Shown here piece after piece: positions 7,976 through 16,222 of a stretch of DNA of 64,000 bases (position 1 is its first letter; every line of letters begins with the position of its first letter). Source of the stretch: Streptomyces seoulensis (GTDB lineage Bacteria > Actinomycetota > Actinomycetes > Streptomycetales > Streptomycetaceae); the NCBI RefSeq assembly GCF_022846655.1, contig NZ_AP025667.1:5803001-5867000 (forward strand), given 5' to 3'. The translations under genes were made by a program, and so were the position numbers. The notes below the pieces were generated by a model. It saw only the letters and a list, made by a program, of their open reading frames with translations. It had not been told where the DNA came from and ran no database searches.

Positions 7976-8973
7976 TTGACGGCCCCCTCGGTCTCGGTGG
8001 TGTTCCCGGCGTCCTTGGCGGCGTCCGGGCCGGCCTCGGCGGTGTGTCCGGTCAGGGAGAGGAACACGTCGTCGAGGGTGGGGCGGCGCAGCGCGATGTC
8101 GTCTATCTCGATACCCCGGGCGTCCAGCTCCCGGATGACCTCGGCGAGCAGCTTGGCGCCGCCGGTGACGGGGACGGTCAGCTTGCGGGTGTGCTCCTCG
8201 ATCGTCGTCTCGCCCTTGCCGAGGGCGCGCAGCACCTCGGCGGTGCCCGCGATCCGGTCCCGCTCGTGCACCACGACCTCGACCCGCTCGCCGCCGGTGC
8301 GGGCCTTGAGCTGGTCGGAGGTGCCCTGGGCGATGACCCGGCCGTGGTCGACCACCGCGATGTCATGGGCCAGGTGGTCGGCCTCCTCCAGGTACTGCGT
8401 GGTGAGCAGCAGGGTGGTGCCGCCGGAGACGAGCTGCTTGATGACCTCCCACAACTGCTGGCGGTTGCGCGGGTCGAGGCCGGTCGTCGGCTCGTCCATG
8501 AACATCACGGGCGGCGAGACCACGAGCGCGGCCGCGAGGTCGAGCCTGCGGCGCATGCCGCCGGAGTAGGTCTTGGCGGGCCGGTCGGCGGCGTCGGCGA
8601 GATGGAACTGCTCCAGCAGCTCCGCCGCCCGCTCCTTCGCCGCCTTGCCCCGCATCTGGTAGAGCCTGCCGACCATCTGGAGGTTCTCCCGGCCGGTCAG
8701 ATACTCGTCGACCGCCGCGAACTGGCCGGACAGGCCGATGGAGCGACGGACGGTGTCGGGATGCCTGAGCACGTCCACGCCCGCGACGACCGCCTTGCCG
8801 CTGTCGGGGCGCAGCAGGGTGGTCAGACAGCGCACGGTCGTGGTCTTGCCCGCGCCGTTCGGCCCGAGGAGCCCGAGGACCGTCCCCTCGGGCACATCGA
8901 GGTCGACGCCGTCCAGTGCCCTTACGTCCCCGAAGGTCTTCACCAGACCCTCGGCATAGATGGCGCCCGGCAT
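7972..8973 (-). CDS. ABC exporter ATP-binding protein (DrrA-like)
   Basis: ATPase of 333 aa. It carries Walker A GPNGAGKTT, a Q-loop glutamine in GLSGQFAAVDE, signature YSGGMRRRLDLA, Walker B VMFMDEPTTGLD and a switch histidine region TTQYLEEADHL. The C-terminal extension with RRPTLDDVFLSLTG is typical of DrrA/NodI-type drug exporters. The ATG at 8973 is preceded by GTGGAGACATC. In-frame sequence upstream to 9111 is not conserved-looking and overlaps the palindrome at 9074-9089. It works with the permease encoded directly downstream. Substrate unknown; doxorubicin-like or a lipid are possibilities for this family. Confidence 0.93.
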   Translation of the reverse strand: MPGAIYAEGLVKTFGDVRALDGVDLDVPEGTVLGLLGPNGAGKTTTVRCLTTLLRPDSGKAVVAGVDVLRHPDTVRRSIGLSGQFAAVDEYLTGRENLQMVGRLYQMRGKAAKERAAELLEQFHLADAADRPAKTYSGGMRRRLDLAAALVVSPPVMFMDEPTTGLDPRNRQQLWEVIKQLVSGGTTLLLTTQYLEEADHLAHDIAVVDHGRVIAQGTSDQLKARTGGERVEVVVHERDRIAGTAEVLRALGKGETTIEEHTRKLTVPVTGGAKLLAEVIRELDARGIEIDDIALRRPTLDDVFLSLTGHTAEAGPDAAKDAGNTTETEGAVK

Positions 8974-9073
8974 GATGTCTCCACGTCGTCGGTGGTGCAC
9001 GGAAAGGGCAGGCAGGCGGACCCGGCACCCACGGCGAACGAGCGGCGATCCGACTCCCGTGCGAAATACCGTA

Positions 9074-9089
9074 ACGCGATGTATCGCGT
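9074..9089 (-). promoter_or_regulatory. 16-bp palindrome upstream of the DrrAB-like operon
   Basis: ACGCGATGTATCGCGT is a perfect inverted repeat: 7-bp arms around GT. It is about 100 bp upstream of the ATPase start. Such sites are typical operators of TetR or PadR repressors that control drug exporters. No repressor gene is adjacent. A binding protein is inferred, not seen. Confidence 0.55.
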
Positions 9090-9159
9090 CTCTCAACGGG
9101 TTTTCGCACACGTTCCCCGAACGAGTGACACGGGCGCCGGACCGCCGCGGTTCAGGCGC

Positions 9160-10389
9160 TCAGTCGATGATCATGTACCCCGACTCACGCAGCGCGGCGG
9201 TGACTTCGGCGCGGTGGGCGGGGCCCTGGGTCTCCAGGTGCAGCTCCACCTCGGCCTCGCTGAGGCCGATCCGCGGGTCGGTGCGGATGTGGCTGACGTC
9301 GAGCACGTTGGCGTCGGCCGCCGACAGCACGCCGAGCAGGGTGGCCAGCGCGCCGGGGCGGTCGGTCAGCCTCAGCCGGACCGCGAGGTAGCGGCTCTGC
9401 GCGGCCATGCCGTGCCGCAGCACCCGCTGGAGCAGCACCGGGTCGACGTTGCCGCCGGACAGCACCGCGACGACCGGCCCGGGGAAGCCGCCGGGGTCGG
9501 CCAGCAGCGCCGCGACCGGGCTGGCGCCCGCCGGTTCCACGACCAGCTTGGCCCGCTCCAGGCACAGCAGCAGCGCGGCCGAGAGCTGGTCCTCGCCGAC
9601 CGTGCGCACCTCGTCGACCAGTTGCTCCACGATGCCGAACGGCACCACGCCGGGCGTACCGACCTTGATGCCGTCGGCCATGGTCGCGGGGCTGCCCACC
9701 GTCACCGGGTGCCCGGCGGCCAGCGAGGGCGGGTAGGCGGCGGCCCCCTCGGCCTGCACGCCGATGATCCGCACGTCCGGCCGCATGGACTTCACCGCCA
9801 CCGCGATCCCGGCCGCGAGCCCGCCGCCGCCCATGCCGACGACGATCGTGCCGACCTCCGGGCACTGTTCCAGGATCTCCAGGCCGACCGTGCCCTGGCC
9901 CGCGATGATGTCGGGGTGGTCGAAGGGGTGGATGAACACCGCGCCCGTCTCGGCCGCGTACTCCTCCGCCGCCGCGAGCGCCTCGTCCACGACCTGGCCG
10001 TGCAGGCGCACCTCGGCGCCGTACTCACGGGTGGCGCTGACCTTGGGCAGCGGGGCGCCCTGCGGCATGAACACGGTGGAGTGCACGCCCAGCAGGGAGG
10101 AGGCCAGCGCGACCCCCTGCGCGTGGTTCCCGGCGCTCGCGGCGACCACCCCGGCGGCGCGCTCCTCGGGGAGCAGCCCGGCGATGCGGACGTATGCGCC
10201 GCGGAGTTTGAACGAGCCCGTGCGCTGCAGGTTCTCGCACTTCAGGTGCACCGGTGAGCCCACCATGCGCGAGAGGTGCCTGCTGCCCTCCAGGGCGGTC
10301 GTGCGGGCCACGCCCGACAGCATCTTCTGCGCCCCGCGCACATCGTCGAGGGTCACGGAGCGCAAGGGGTCGGCCGTGCGGTAGCTCAT
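9160..10389 (-). CDS. ilvA: Threonine dehydratase (threonine ammonia-lyase)
   Basis: PLP-dependent enzyme of 409 aa converting threonine to 2-oxobutyrate, the first committed step to isoleucine. The PLP lysine lies in the family motif TGSFKLRGA, the phosphate-binding glycine loop is GMGGGGLAAG, and SAGNHAQGVA is conserved. The C-terminal domain (about 325-409; LTDRPGALATLLGVL) is an ACT-like regulatory domain of the short type, so the protein is closer in form to the single-ACT enzymes than to E. coli IlvA. Start ATG at 10389. The gene stands alone between the exporter operon and a MarR gene. A purely catabolic role is possible but ACT retention suggests feedback control. Confidence 0.93.
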   Translation of the reverse strand: MSYRTADPLRSVTLDDVRGAQKMLSGVARTTALEGSRHLSRMVGSPVHLKCENLQRTGSFKLRGAYVRIAGLLPEERAAGVVAASAGNHAQGVALASSLLGVHSTVFMPQGAPLPKVSATREYGAEVRLHGQVVDEALAAAEEYAAETGAVFIHPFDHPDIIAGQGTVGLEILEQCPEVGTIVVGMGGGGLAAGIAVAVKSMRPDVRIIGVQAEGAAAYPPSLAAGHPVTVGSPATMADGIKVGTPGVVPFGIVEQLVDEVRTVGEDQLSAALLLCLERAKLVVEPAGASPVAALLADPGGFPGPVVAVLSGGNVDPVLLQRVLRHGMAAQSRYLAVRLRLTDRPGALATLLGVLSAADANVLDVSHIRTDPRIGLSEAEVELHLETQGPAHRAEVTAALRESGYMIID

Positions 10390-10532
10390 GCCTCAAGTCT
10401 CGCAGTTCACGCTCGCACACGGCGCCGACGCCGGCCGCCGGGACCGGTTTCCCCAGCCCCCGTACGGGCCGCCGCCCGGCCGCGTACCCTGTCCCCCAAC
10501 CCAGCACCCCTTCATGAAGCGAGCCTCCGGCC

Positions 10533-11045
10533 ATGCCCACAACACCTGATATGTCGATGGACATGACAACCGTCGGTGACAGCGGTCTGCTCGACACGCT
10601 CCAGCACGAGGTGGCGTTGTTCGCGCGCCGCGCGGAACAGACCCGGCTCGGCGGGGTCGGGCAGGTGCGCAACTCCATGGACCGCGCCGCCTACCTCCTC
10701 CTCAACCGCCTGGACAACGAGGGCCCCATGGGCGTCAAGGCACTCGCCGCGAGCATGGGCATCGACTCCTCCACGGTGACCCGTCAGGTGGCCCCGCTGG
10801 TCGACGCGGGCCTGGTCAAGCGCACCTCGCACCCCGAGGACGGGCGCGCGGTGGTGCTCCAGCTCTCCCCGCGCGGGAGCACCCGGCTGGCGGAAGTACG
10901 CTCCTCGCGCCGCCAGTTGATGGCCGAGCTGACCGACGACTGGACCCCGGCGGAGCGCGAGAGCTTCTGCGCGCTCCTGACCCGCTTCAACACCGCGCTG
11001 TCGGGGCGCATGGCCGTCCAGCCGCAGCCGCCCGCCGCCTCCTGA
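10533..11045 (+). CDS. MarR-family transcriptional regulator
   Basis: DNA-binding protein of 170 aa. The winged helix-turn-helix spans about residues 45-130 (AAYLLLNRLDNEGPMGVKALAASMGIDSSTVTRQVAPLVDAGLVKRT), with the wing in HPEDGRAVVLQLSPRG. Flanking helices at both ends form the usual dimerisation region. Start ATG at 10533; an ATG further in (MDMTTVG) is also possible. It is divergent from ilvA by about 140 bp and co-directional with two small genes after a probable separate promoter. Ligand and targets are unknown. Confidence 0.9.
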   Translation: MPTTPDMSMDMTTVGDSGLLDTLQHEVALFARRAEQTRLGGVGQVRNSMDRAAYLLLNRLDNEGPMGVKALAASMGIDSSTVTRQVAPLVDAGLVKRTSHPEDGRAVVLQLSPRGSTRLAEVRSSRRQLMAELTDDWTPAERESFCALLTRFNTALSGRMAVQPQPPAAS

Positions 11046-11065
11046 AGGCCGCCCCGTCCCGGCTC

Positions 11066-11098
11066 TTGACCCCTGGGCCCCCTCGGGCCTCATATGAG
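11066..11098 (+). promoter_or_regulatory. Candidate promoter with 10-bp palindrome over the -10
   Basis: TTGACC (11066-11071) resembles a -35 box. About 17 bp downstream, the perfect palindrome CTCATATGAG (11089-11098) covers the -10 position. It precedes the sigma-region-4-like gene at 11170. A dimeric repressor could act here; this is inference. Confidence 0.4.
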
Positions 11099-11169
11099 AC
11101 CGGGCCCTCGGCACGCGTCCGGGCCCCACGGGTTCTTCTCGCGCCGCAGGGTGCGCCGGGGGAGGCGGG

Positions 11170-11637
11170 GTGCGCGATCGGCAGGCCGTGCGGGACGCCC
11201 GCAGGGCACAGGAGTTCGGAGGGTTCGTCGCGGGCGCGGCCGGCCGCCTGCTGCACACGGCCACGCTGCTCACCGCGGAGGCGCCGGACGCCAACCCGCG
11301 CGCGCGGCGCCTGCTGACCCGGGCGCTCGCCCACACCTACGCCCACTGGGACCGCCCGCCCGGCGAGGATCCGTACGACCGCGCACGCCGTCATCTGGCG
11401 ACCCGCTTCGCACAAGCGACCTGGCACCGCTCCCGCCCGCACGGCCCGCTCGCCGCGCTGACCCCGCGCGAACGGCTGGTCCTGGTGCTGCGGCTGTACG
11501 AGGGGCTGGCCGACGAGCAGACGGCGGCCCTGCTGGGCCTGCCCGCCGAGCGGGTACGCGCGCTCTGCGACCGGGGGACGGCCACGGTGCTGCATCCGCG
11601 CCCCGGCCCGCCCCGCACGCGAGCGGCTACGCCGTGA
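11170..11637 (+). CDS. Small sigma-70 region-4-like protein
   Basis: Protein of 155 aa. The C-terminal half (LTPRERLVLVLRLYEGLADEQTAALLGLPAERVRALCDRG) matches sigma factor region 4 with its helix-turn-helix, while the N-terminal half (EFGGFVAGAAGRLLHTATLLTAE, RRLLTRALAHTYAHWDR) is a reduced region-2-like helix bundle. It resembles SigE-family streptomycete ECF proteins but lacks a clear region 2.4 -10-binding motif, so it may not be a functional sigma factor. The GTG start at 11170 follows GGAGGC. A membrane protein gene follows after 13 bp, in the position an anti-sigma or partner would take. Confidence 0.72.
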   Translation: MRDRQAVRDARRAQEFGGFVAGAAGRLLHTATLLTAEAPDANPRARRLLTRALAHTYAHWDRPPGEDPYDRARRHLATRFAQATWHRSRPHGPLAALTPRERLVLVLRLYEGLADEQTAALLGLPAERVRALCDRGTATVLHPRPGPPRTRAATP

Positions 11638-11650
11638 AGGGGCTGGGGCC

Positions 11651-11899
11651 GTGAACCGGCCCGAGCGCGAGGCCGCCGTGCGGCGGCTGATGGAGGCGGT
11701 GCCGGTGAGCCTGCCGCCGGAGCTGCCCGGCGAGGCGGTGCGCCGGGGCTCCCGCCGCCTGCGGCTGCTGCGCACCGGGCGGCGCCTGCTGTGGCTGCTG
11801 CTGTGCGCGGCGGCGGTCGCGTTCCTCACCTGGGCCGCGCTGACCCGGCCGTGGGCGGAGCCGCCGTCCCCGGCGACCCCGCCCGTGTCCGGCTGGTAG
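11651..11899 (+). CDS. Small membrane protein coupled to the sigma-like gene
   Basis: Protein of 82 aa with an Arg-rich cytoplasmic N-terminus (REAAVRRLMEAVPVSLPPELPGEAVRRGSRRLR), one membrane helix (LLWLLLCAAAVAFLTWAAL, about residues 46-64) and a Pro-rich outer tail. GTG start at 11651, 13 bp after the sigma-like gene, so they are probably co-transcribed. The layout of a short cytoplasmic helix plus one membrane span resembles a minimal anti-sigma factor, but no zinc (HxxxCxxC) motif is present. That role is only inferred from position. Confidence 0.68.
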   Translation: MNRPEREAAVRRLMEAVPVSLPPELPGEAVRRGSRRLRLLRTGRRLLWLLLCAAAVAFLTWAALTRPWAEPPSPATPPVSGW

Positions 11900-11905
11900 G
11901 CCGGG

Positions 11906-13063
11906 TTACTTGCCCAGGGCCTGCTGCAGGTCCTCCAGCAGGTCGTCCGCGTTCTCGATGCCCACGGACAGGCGGACGAGGTCGGACGGGACCTCCAGCG
12001 CCGAACCGGCGGCGGAGGCGTGCGTCATCCGGCCGGGGTGCTCGATGAGGGACTCGACGCCGCCCAGGGACTCGCCGAGGGTGAAGATCTGGGCGCGGTC
12101 GCACACCGCGACGGCCGCCTCCTCGCCGCCCGTGACCCGGAAGGACACCATGCCGCCGAACGCCCGCATCTGCTTGGCGGCGACCTCGTGGCCGGGGTGC
12201 TCGGGCAGGCCCGGGTAGAGCACGCTGCTCACGCGCGGGTGCCGGGACAGCATGTCGGCGATCTTCGTGGCGTTCTCGCTGTGCCGGTCCATGCGCACCG
12301 CGAGGGTCTTGGTGCCGCGCAGCACCAGCCAGGAGTCGAAGGGGCCGGCGACGGCGCCCATCGCGTTCTGGTGGAAGCCGATCTCCTCGCCCAGACCCTC
12401 GTCGGCGACGATCAGCGCACCGCCGACCACGTCCGAGTGGCCGCCCATGTACTTGGTCAGGGAGTGCACGACGACGTCCGCGCCGAGGGACAGCGGCTGC
12501 TGGAGGTAGGGGGTGGCGAAGGTGTTGTCGACGACGAGCTTCGCCCCGCCGGCGTGCGCGACCTGGGCCACGGCGGCGATGTCTGTGATGCCGAGCAGCG
12601 GGTTGGAGGGGGTCTCCACCCAGACGACCTTGGTGCGCGGGGTCATCGCGGCGCGCACGGCGGCCGGGTCGCTGGTGTCCGCGACGGACCACTCCACGCC
12701 CCAGCGGGTGGCGACCTTGGCGAAGAGGCGGAAGGTGCCGCCGTACGCGTCGTTCGGGATGACGACGTGGTCGCCGGGGCTGAGCAGCGTACGCAGCAGG
12801 GTGTCCTCGGCGGCGAGGCCGGAGGCGAACGCGAAGCCGCGACGGCCGCCCTCCAGCGCCGCGAGGTTCTCCTCCAGCGCCGTCCTGGTCGGGTTGGCGC
12901 TGCGGCTGTACTCGTAGCCGCCGCGCAGCCCGCCCACGCCGTCCTGCTTGTAGGTCGAGACCTGGTAGATGGGCGGGACGACCGCGCCGGTGAGGGGATC
13001 GGCGGTGTTGCCCGCGTGGATCGCCAGAGTCTCGAAGTGCTCGCTGATGTGCCTGTCGCTCAT
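11906..13063 (-). CDS. metB: Cystathionine gamma-synthase
   Basis: PLP enzyme of 385 aa in the Cys/Met metabolism family; expected to join O-acyl-homoserine and cysteine to cystathionine, or to act in reverse transsulfuration. PLP-contact motifs are YSRSANPTRTALE, the lysine in HSLTKYMGGHSD, and SLGGVESLIEHPGRMTHA near the C-terminus. ATG at 13063 gives MSDRHISEHFETLAIHAG, the normal family beginning; the longer frame into the preceding divergent gene is spurious. A perfect 6-5-6 palindrome lies 7 bp upstream of the start. Whether it is synthase (metB) or gamma-lyase (metC/mccB) cannot be settled by eye. Confidence 0.92.
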   Translation of the reverse strand: MSDRHISEHFETLAIHAGNTADPLTGAVVPPIYQVSTYKQDGVGGLRGGYEYSRSANPTRTALEENLAALEGGRRGFAFASGLAAEDTLLRTLLSPGDHVVIPNDAYGGTFRLFAKVATRWGVEWSVADTSDPAAVRAAMTPRTKVVWVETPSNPLLGITDIAAVAQVAHAGGAKLVVDNTFATPYLQQPLSLGADVVVHSLTKYMGGHSDVVGGALIVADEGLGEEIGFHQNAMGAVAGPFDSWLVLRGTKTLAVRMDRHSENATKIADMLSRHPRVSSVLYPGLPEHPGHEVAAKQMRAFGGMVSFRVTGGEEAAVAVCDRAQIFTLGESLGGVESLIEHPGRMTHASAAGSALEVPSDLVRLSVGIENADDLLEDLQQALGK

Positions 13064-13069
13064 GTGCAC

Positions 13070-13086
13070 CGAGCGTAATGCGCTCG
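13070..13086 (-). promoter_or_regulatory. Perfect palindrome overlapping the metB promoter
   Basis: CGAGCG (13070-13075) TAATG CGCTCG (13081-13086) is a perfect inverted repeat. On the metB strand it contains TACGCT, a -10-like hexamer 8 nt before the ATG. A regulator bound here would block transcription. No regulator is identified. Confidence 0.5.
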
Positions 13087-13193
13087 CGGGGGTGCTGCCG
13101 GACGGCGGGCTCGGGGCGGGGGCGGGCGGAAGTTTTCCACAGGCTCGCGGGAGGGGTTGGCCAAGTGTCGGCGGCATCTGGTTCGCTTGACGC

Positions 13194-14312
13194 ATGGCGA
13201 CTCTCTGGCTGCTCCTGGCGCTGGCCCTGCTGGCCTTCGCGCTGCTCCCGCTGATCCGGCGCGGGCGCGGCGGGATCGAGCGCGTGCATCCGGGCCACCC
13301 GGACGCCGCCGACCCGGAGCGGTACGGCTTCCTGCGCCAGGAGGAGCTGGACGTACGCATGCCGGGCCCCGACCAGGACCTGCTGGACGTGCTGGACGTG
13401 GTCCGCCGCACCGGGGACCACCGCGCCGCGGCCCAGCTCCTCGCGGGCACGGAGGCGCAGGGCGAGACGCGCTGGCAGCGGGTGCAGGCGTTCGCCGGGG
13501 CGGCCTCGCTGGAGCTGCGCGAGCGGCCCGGCGGGATACACGAGACACCGGGCGGCCAGTGGCTGCGGGTGTGGCGGGCCGAGCAGCCCAAGGACGCGGG
13601 CGGCGCGGCGGTGCACGCCGAGTTCCTGGCGCAGCAGGCGTGGCGGACCTCGGTGCCGGGCACGGACGACTTCCGGATCATCATGGAGGAGGCGCGCGAC
13701 GCCTGCGGGCGGGCCGCGCTGGCCGCCCCCGGCGACCCGGTGCCGCACATCGTCACGCTCTCCGTGGCGCGGGGACTGGGCTGGTCGCGGCCGGAGTTCG
13801 ACGAGCTGTGGGGGAAGGTCCTCGACACCGCCCCGCACCACATGGGCGCCCACCTGGCCGCGCTGCACTACACCTGCGAGAAGTGGCACGGCTCGCGCGA
13901 GGAGGCGTACGCGTTCGCCGAGGCCGCGGCGGCCCGCGCGCCCGAGGGCTCGCTGCTGGCCGCGCTGCCGCTGTTCGCGGTCTTCGAGCATCTGCCCGAG
14001 GTGAACCTGGTCTCGGGGTTCTACCGCAGCGAGGTCGTCGTCAAGGCGATGCACGGCGCGCTGCACGCGGTGCACTCCGCCCGGCCGGACGATCCGATGC
14101 TGGCGCACGTCCGGCATCTGCTGGTGTTCTTCCTGGTGCGGGCCGAGCGCTGGGCGGAGGCCATGGACCAGCTCGCCCACGTGGACGGCCACGTGGGCGC
14201 ACTGCCGTGGAGCCTGTCCGAGGACCCGGCGGAGGCGTTCGCGGTGTACCGGGCGCTGGCGGTCGCGGGCTACGAGGCCAACGGCGGCAACCCGGCGAGC
14301 CTGCCGGGCTGA
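13194..14312 (+). CDS. Membrane-anchored protein, first of two paralogues flanking an M48 protease
   Basis: Protein of 372 aa with an N-terminal membrane helix (LWLLLALALLAFALLPLI) and a cytoplasmic helical domain. Blocks PHIVTLSVARGLGW, APHHMGAHLAALHYTCEKWHGS, GSLLAALPLFAVFEH and VDGHVGALPW recur almost unchanged in the gene at 16223-17332, so the two are paralogues. The repeated-helix character suggests a TPR-like fold. ATG at 13194 is close to the divergent metB start. I do not recognise a named family. Position around a membrane metalloprotease suggests a joint function, perhaps as substrate, adaptor or regulator. Confidence 0.8.
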   Translation: MATLWLLLALALLAFALLPLIRRGRGGIERVHPGHPDAADPERYGFLRQEELDVRMPGPDQDLLDVLDVVRRTGDHRAAAQLLAGTEAQGETRWQRVQAFAGAASLELRERPGGIHETPGGQWLRVWRAEQPKDAGGAAVHAEFLAQQAWRTSVPGTDDFRIIMEEARDACGRAALAAPGDPVPHIVTLSVARGLGWSRPEFDELWGKVLDTAPHHMGAHLAALHYTCEKWHGSREEAYAFAEAAAARAPEGSLLAALPLFAVFEHLPEVNLVSGFYRSEVVVKAMHGALHAVHSARPDDPMLAHVRHLLVFFLVRAERWAEAMDQLAHVDGHVGALPWSLSEDPAEAFAVYRALAVAGYEANGGNPASLPG

Positions 14313-14521
14313 CACCCGCGGCTCCGCCCGGCCGATCGCCTGAGGAATCGGTATTGCTGCGCTGACCTGCGATGGGGCATACTCCGCATGCCCCGGGCTT
14401 TGCTCCTGCTTTGCTCTCGGCCCGAGTCCCCCCACACTCAGCGGCCGCACCGCGCGGCGGTGTGCGCCATGCCTGTCCGTATCGCTCCGGCTTGCCCGGT
14501 TCCTGTGGGGGGATCTTTCCG

Positions 14522-16156
14522 TTGGGCGCAACCCTGCGCGCGCTGCGCGCCCTCGTCCTGCTGTCCGGCTTCTATCTGATCAGCCTCGTCCTGCTGGCGG
14601 CGCTGATCGGCATCGACGTCGCCCTGTTCGACCTCGGGGCGCACGGCTTCGCGGCCGTCAAGATCGCCATCGTCTCGGTGCTGCTCGCCGTGCCCGTCGT
14701 ACGCGGCATGTTCATGCTGCGCACGCCCAGGGGCGAGGACCCGGCCTCGGTCGAGGCCGGCGAGGCCGACGAGCCCCGGCTGTGGGCGCTGGTGCGCGAA
14801 CTGGCCGCCGAGAGCGGCACCCGCGCCCCCGCCCGGATCCTGCTCACCCCCGACGTCAACGCCTCCGTACGCGAGGACGCGCGGCTGCTCGGTCTGCGCC
14901 CCGGACCGCGCACCCTCACCCTCGGAGTCCCGCTGCTGACCGGGCTCAGCGAGGCCCAGCTCCGTTCCGTGCTCGCCCACGAGTACGGGCACTTCACCGC
15001 CGGTGACACCCGGCTGTCCGCGATCGTGGTGCGCGGCCGGGCGCAGATCGGCCGGGTCGTCGAGCAGTTCCACGCCACCGCCGACGGCAAGGTGGCTGAC
15101 GAGCGCGAGCGCCAGGAGCGGACCGCCGCCAAGCGGATCGCCAAGGGCAAGAAGGCCCACGAGGTCGACACCCGGCACACCGGCGCCCTGTACCGGGGGA
15201 TGGCGTGGCTCTACACCCAGTACGCCAAGCTGTATCTGCGGGCCTCGCTGAGCACCGCGCGCGGGCAGGAGTTCGCGGCCGACATGGCCGCCGCCAGGAT
15301 CGCCGGACGCGATGCGACCGCCTCCGCGCTGCGTGAGATACCGGTCCTCGCCGCCGCCCACGGCTTCTACCTCGAGTCGTACGCCACCCTGGGCCTGCCC
15401 GCCCGTACGCTGCCGCCGCTCGGTCAGTTCTTCGGCGGCTTCGGCCAGTTGCTGACGGCCCGCGCCGCCGAGCTGGACAAGCTGCGGGCCCGGCTGCCCG
15501 CCGAGCCGGAGTCCCGGTACGACTCCCATCCGCCGATCGCCGAGCGGGTGCGCCGCGTCGAGGCGCTGCCCGCCGACGGACGCGGCACGGCGGGCGACGG
15601 CCCCGCACTGGCCCTGCTCACCGACCCGGCCCGGACACTGACGGCGCTGGAGGAGGCGGTCCTGACCGCCGAGGCCCTGGGCTTCCGGCGCACCGCCGAC
15701 TGGCCGGAGCTGCTGAACATCGCGATGGCCGAGGGCATGACCTCCGCGCAGACCCCGCTGCACCGCGCGCTGAGCGCCTACAACGGACGCCCCGCGACCC
15801 TCGCGGACCTGCTCGACGCCATCGACGAGGGCCGGCTGTGGCGGGTGGCCGAGCGGCTGCCGCTGTCCGAGGAGGCCGCCGCGGCGAAGGGGCGGGCGTT
15901 CCGCGAGTTCGCCCGGCCCGCCCTGGGCGACTCGCTGCGGACGATGGTGCTCGCCGAGTTCAGCGCGCGTTCCCTGCTGAGCTGGGAGTTCTCCTGGTCG
16001 CGCTCGGCGGCCGTACGGCTGCCCGGCGCGGCGACCACCGCCGGGGCGAGCCCCGAGGACGTGTTCGAGGCGGCCGTGGACGCGGCCCTGGCCGACCGGC
16101 CGGACACGGCTCCCCTGCGGGCCCTGCTCCCGCCGATGGCCGCCCAGCCCGCCTGA
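14522..16156 (+). CDS. Membrane M48-family zinc metalloprotease
   Basis: Protease of 544 aa of the Ste24/HtpX-like M48 family. Two N-terminal membrane helices (LVLLSGFYLISLVLLAALIGIDVALF and AVKIAIVSVLLAVPVVRGMFM) precede the catalytic domain. The zinc motif is HEYGH at residues 153-157, with the third ligand probably in GQEFAADMAAARIAG. A long C-terminal region of about 200 residues with DSHPPIAERVRRVEAL follows. I choose a TTG start at 14522, preceded by GGGGGGA, because it puts the first membrane helix at the N-terminus; the frame remains open back to 14372. It lies between two paralogous membrane proteins in the same direction. A role in membrane protein quality control is likely from the family. 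Confidence 0.88.
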   Translation: MGATLRALRALVLLSGFYLISLVLLAALIGIDVALFDLGAHGFAAVKIAIVSVLLAVPVVRGMFMLRTPRGEDPASVEAGEADEPRLWALVRELAAESGTRAPARILLTPDVNASVREDARLLGLRPGPRTLTLGVPLLTGLSEAQLRSVLAHEYGHFTAGDTRLSAIVVRGRAQIGRVVEQFHATADGKVADERERQERTAAKRIAKGKKAHEVDTRHTGALYRGMAWLYTQYAKLYLRASLSTARGQEFAADMAAARIAGRDATASALREIPVLAAAHGFYLESYATLGLPARTLPPLGQFFGGFGQLLTARAAELDKLRARLPAEPESRYDSHPPIAERVRRVEALPADGRGTAGDGPALALLTDPARTLTALEEAVLTAEALGFRRTADWPELLNIAMAEGMTSAQTPLHRALSAYNGRPATLADLLDAIDEGRLWRVAERLPLSEEAAAAKGRAFREFARPALGDSLRTMVLAEFSARSLLSWEFSWSRSAAVRLPGAATTAGASPEDVFEAAVDAALADRPDTAPLRALLPPMAAQPA

Positions 16157-16222
16157 GACACGGCACCGAGCCCCCTCAAGCCTCCTCCCCCGACACCCCA
16201 CCTGAACGGACCCCGACCGCAC

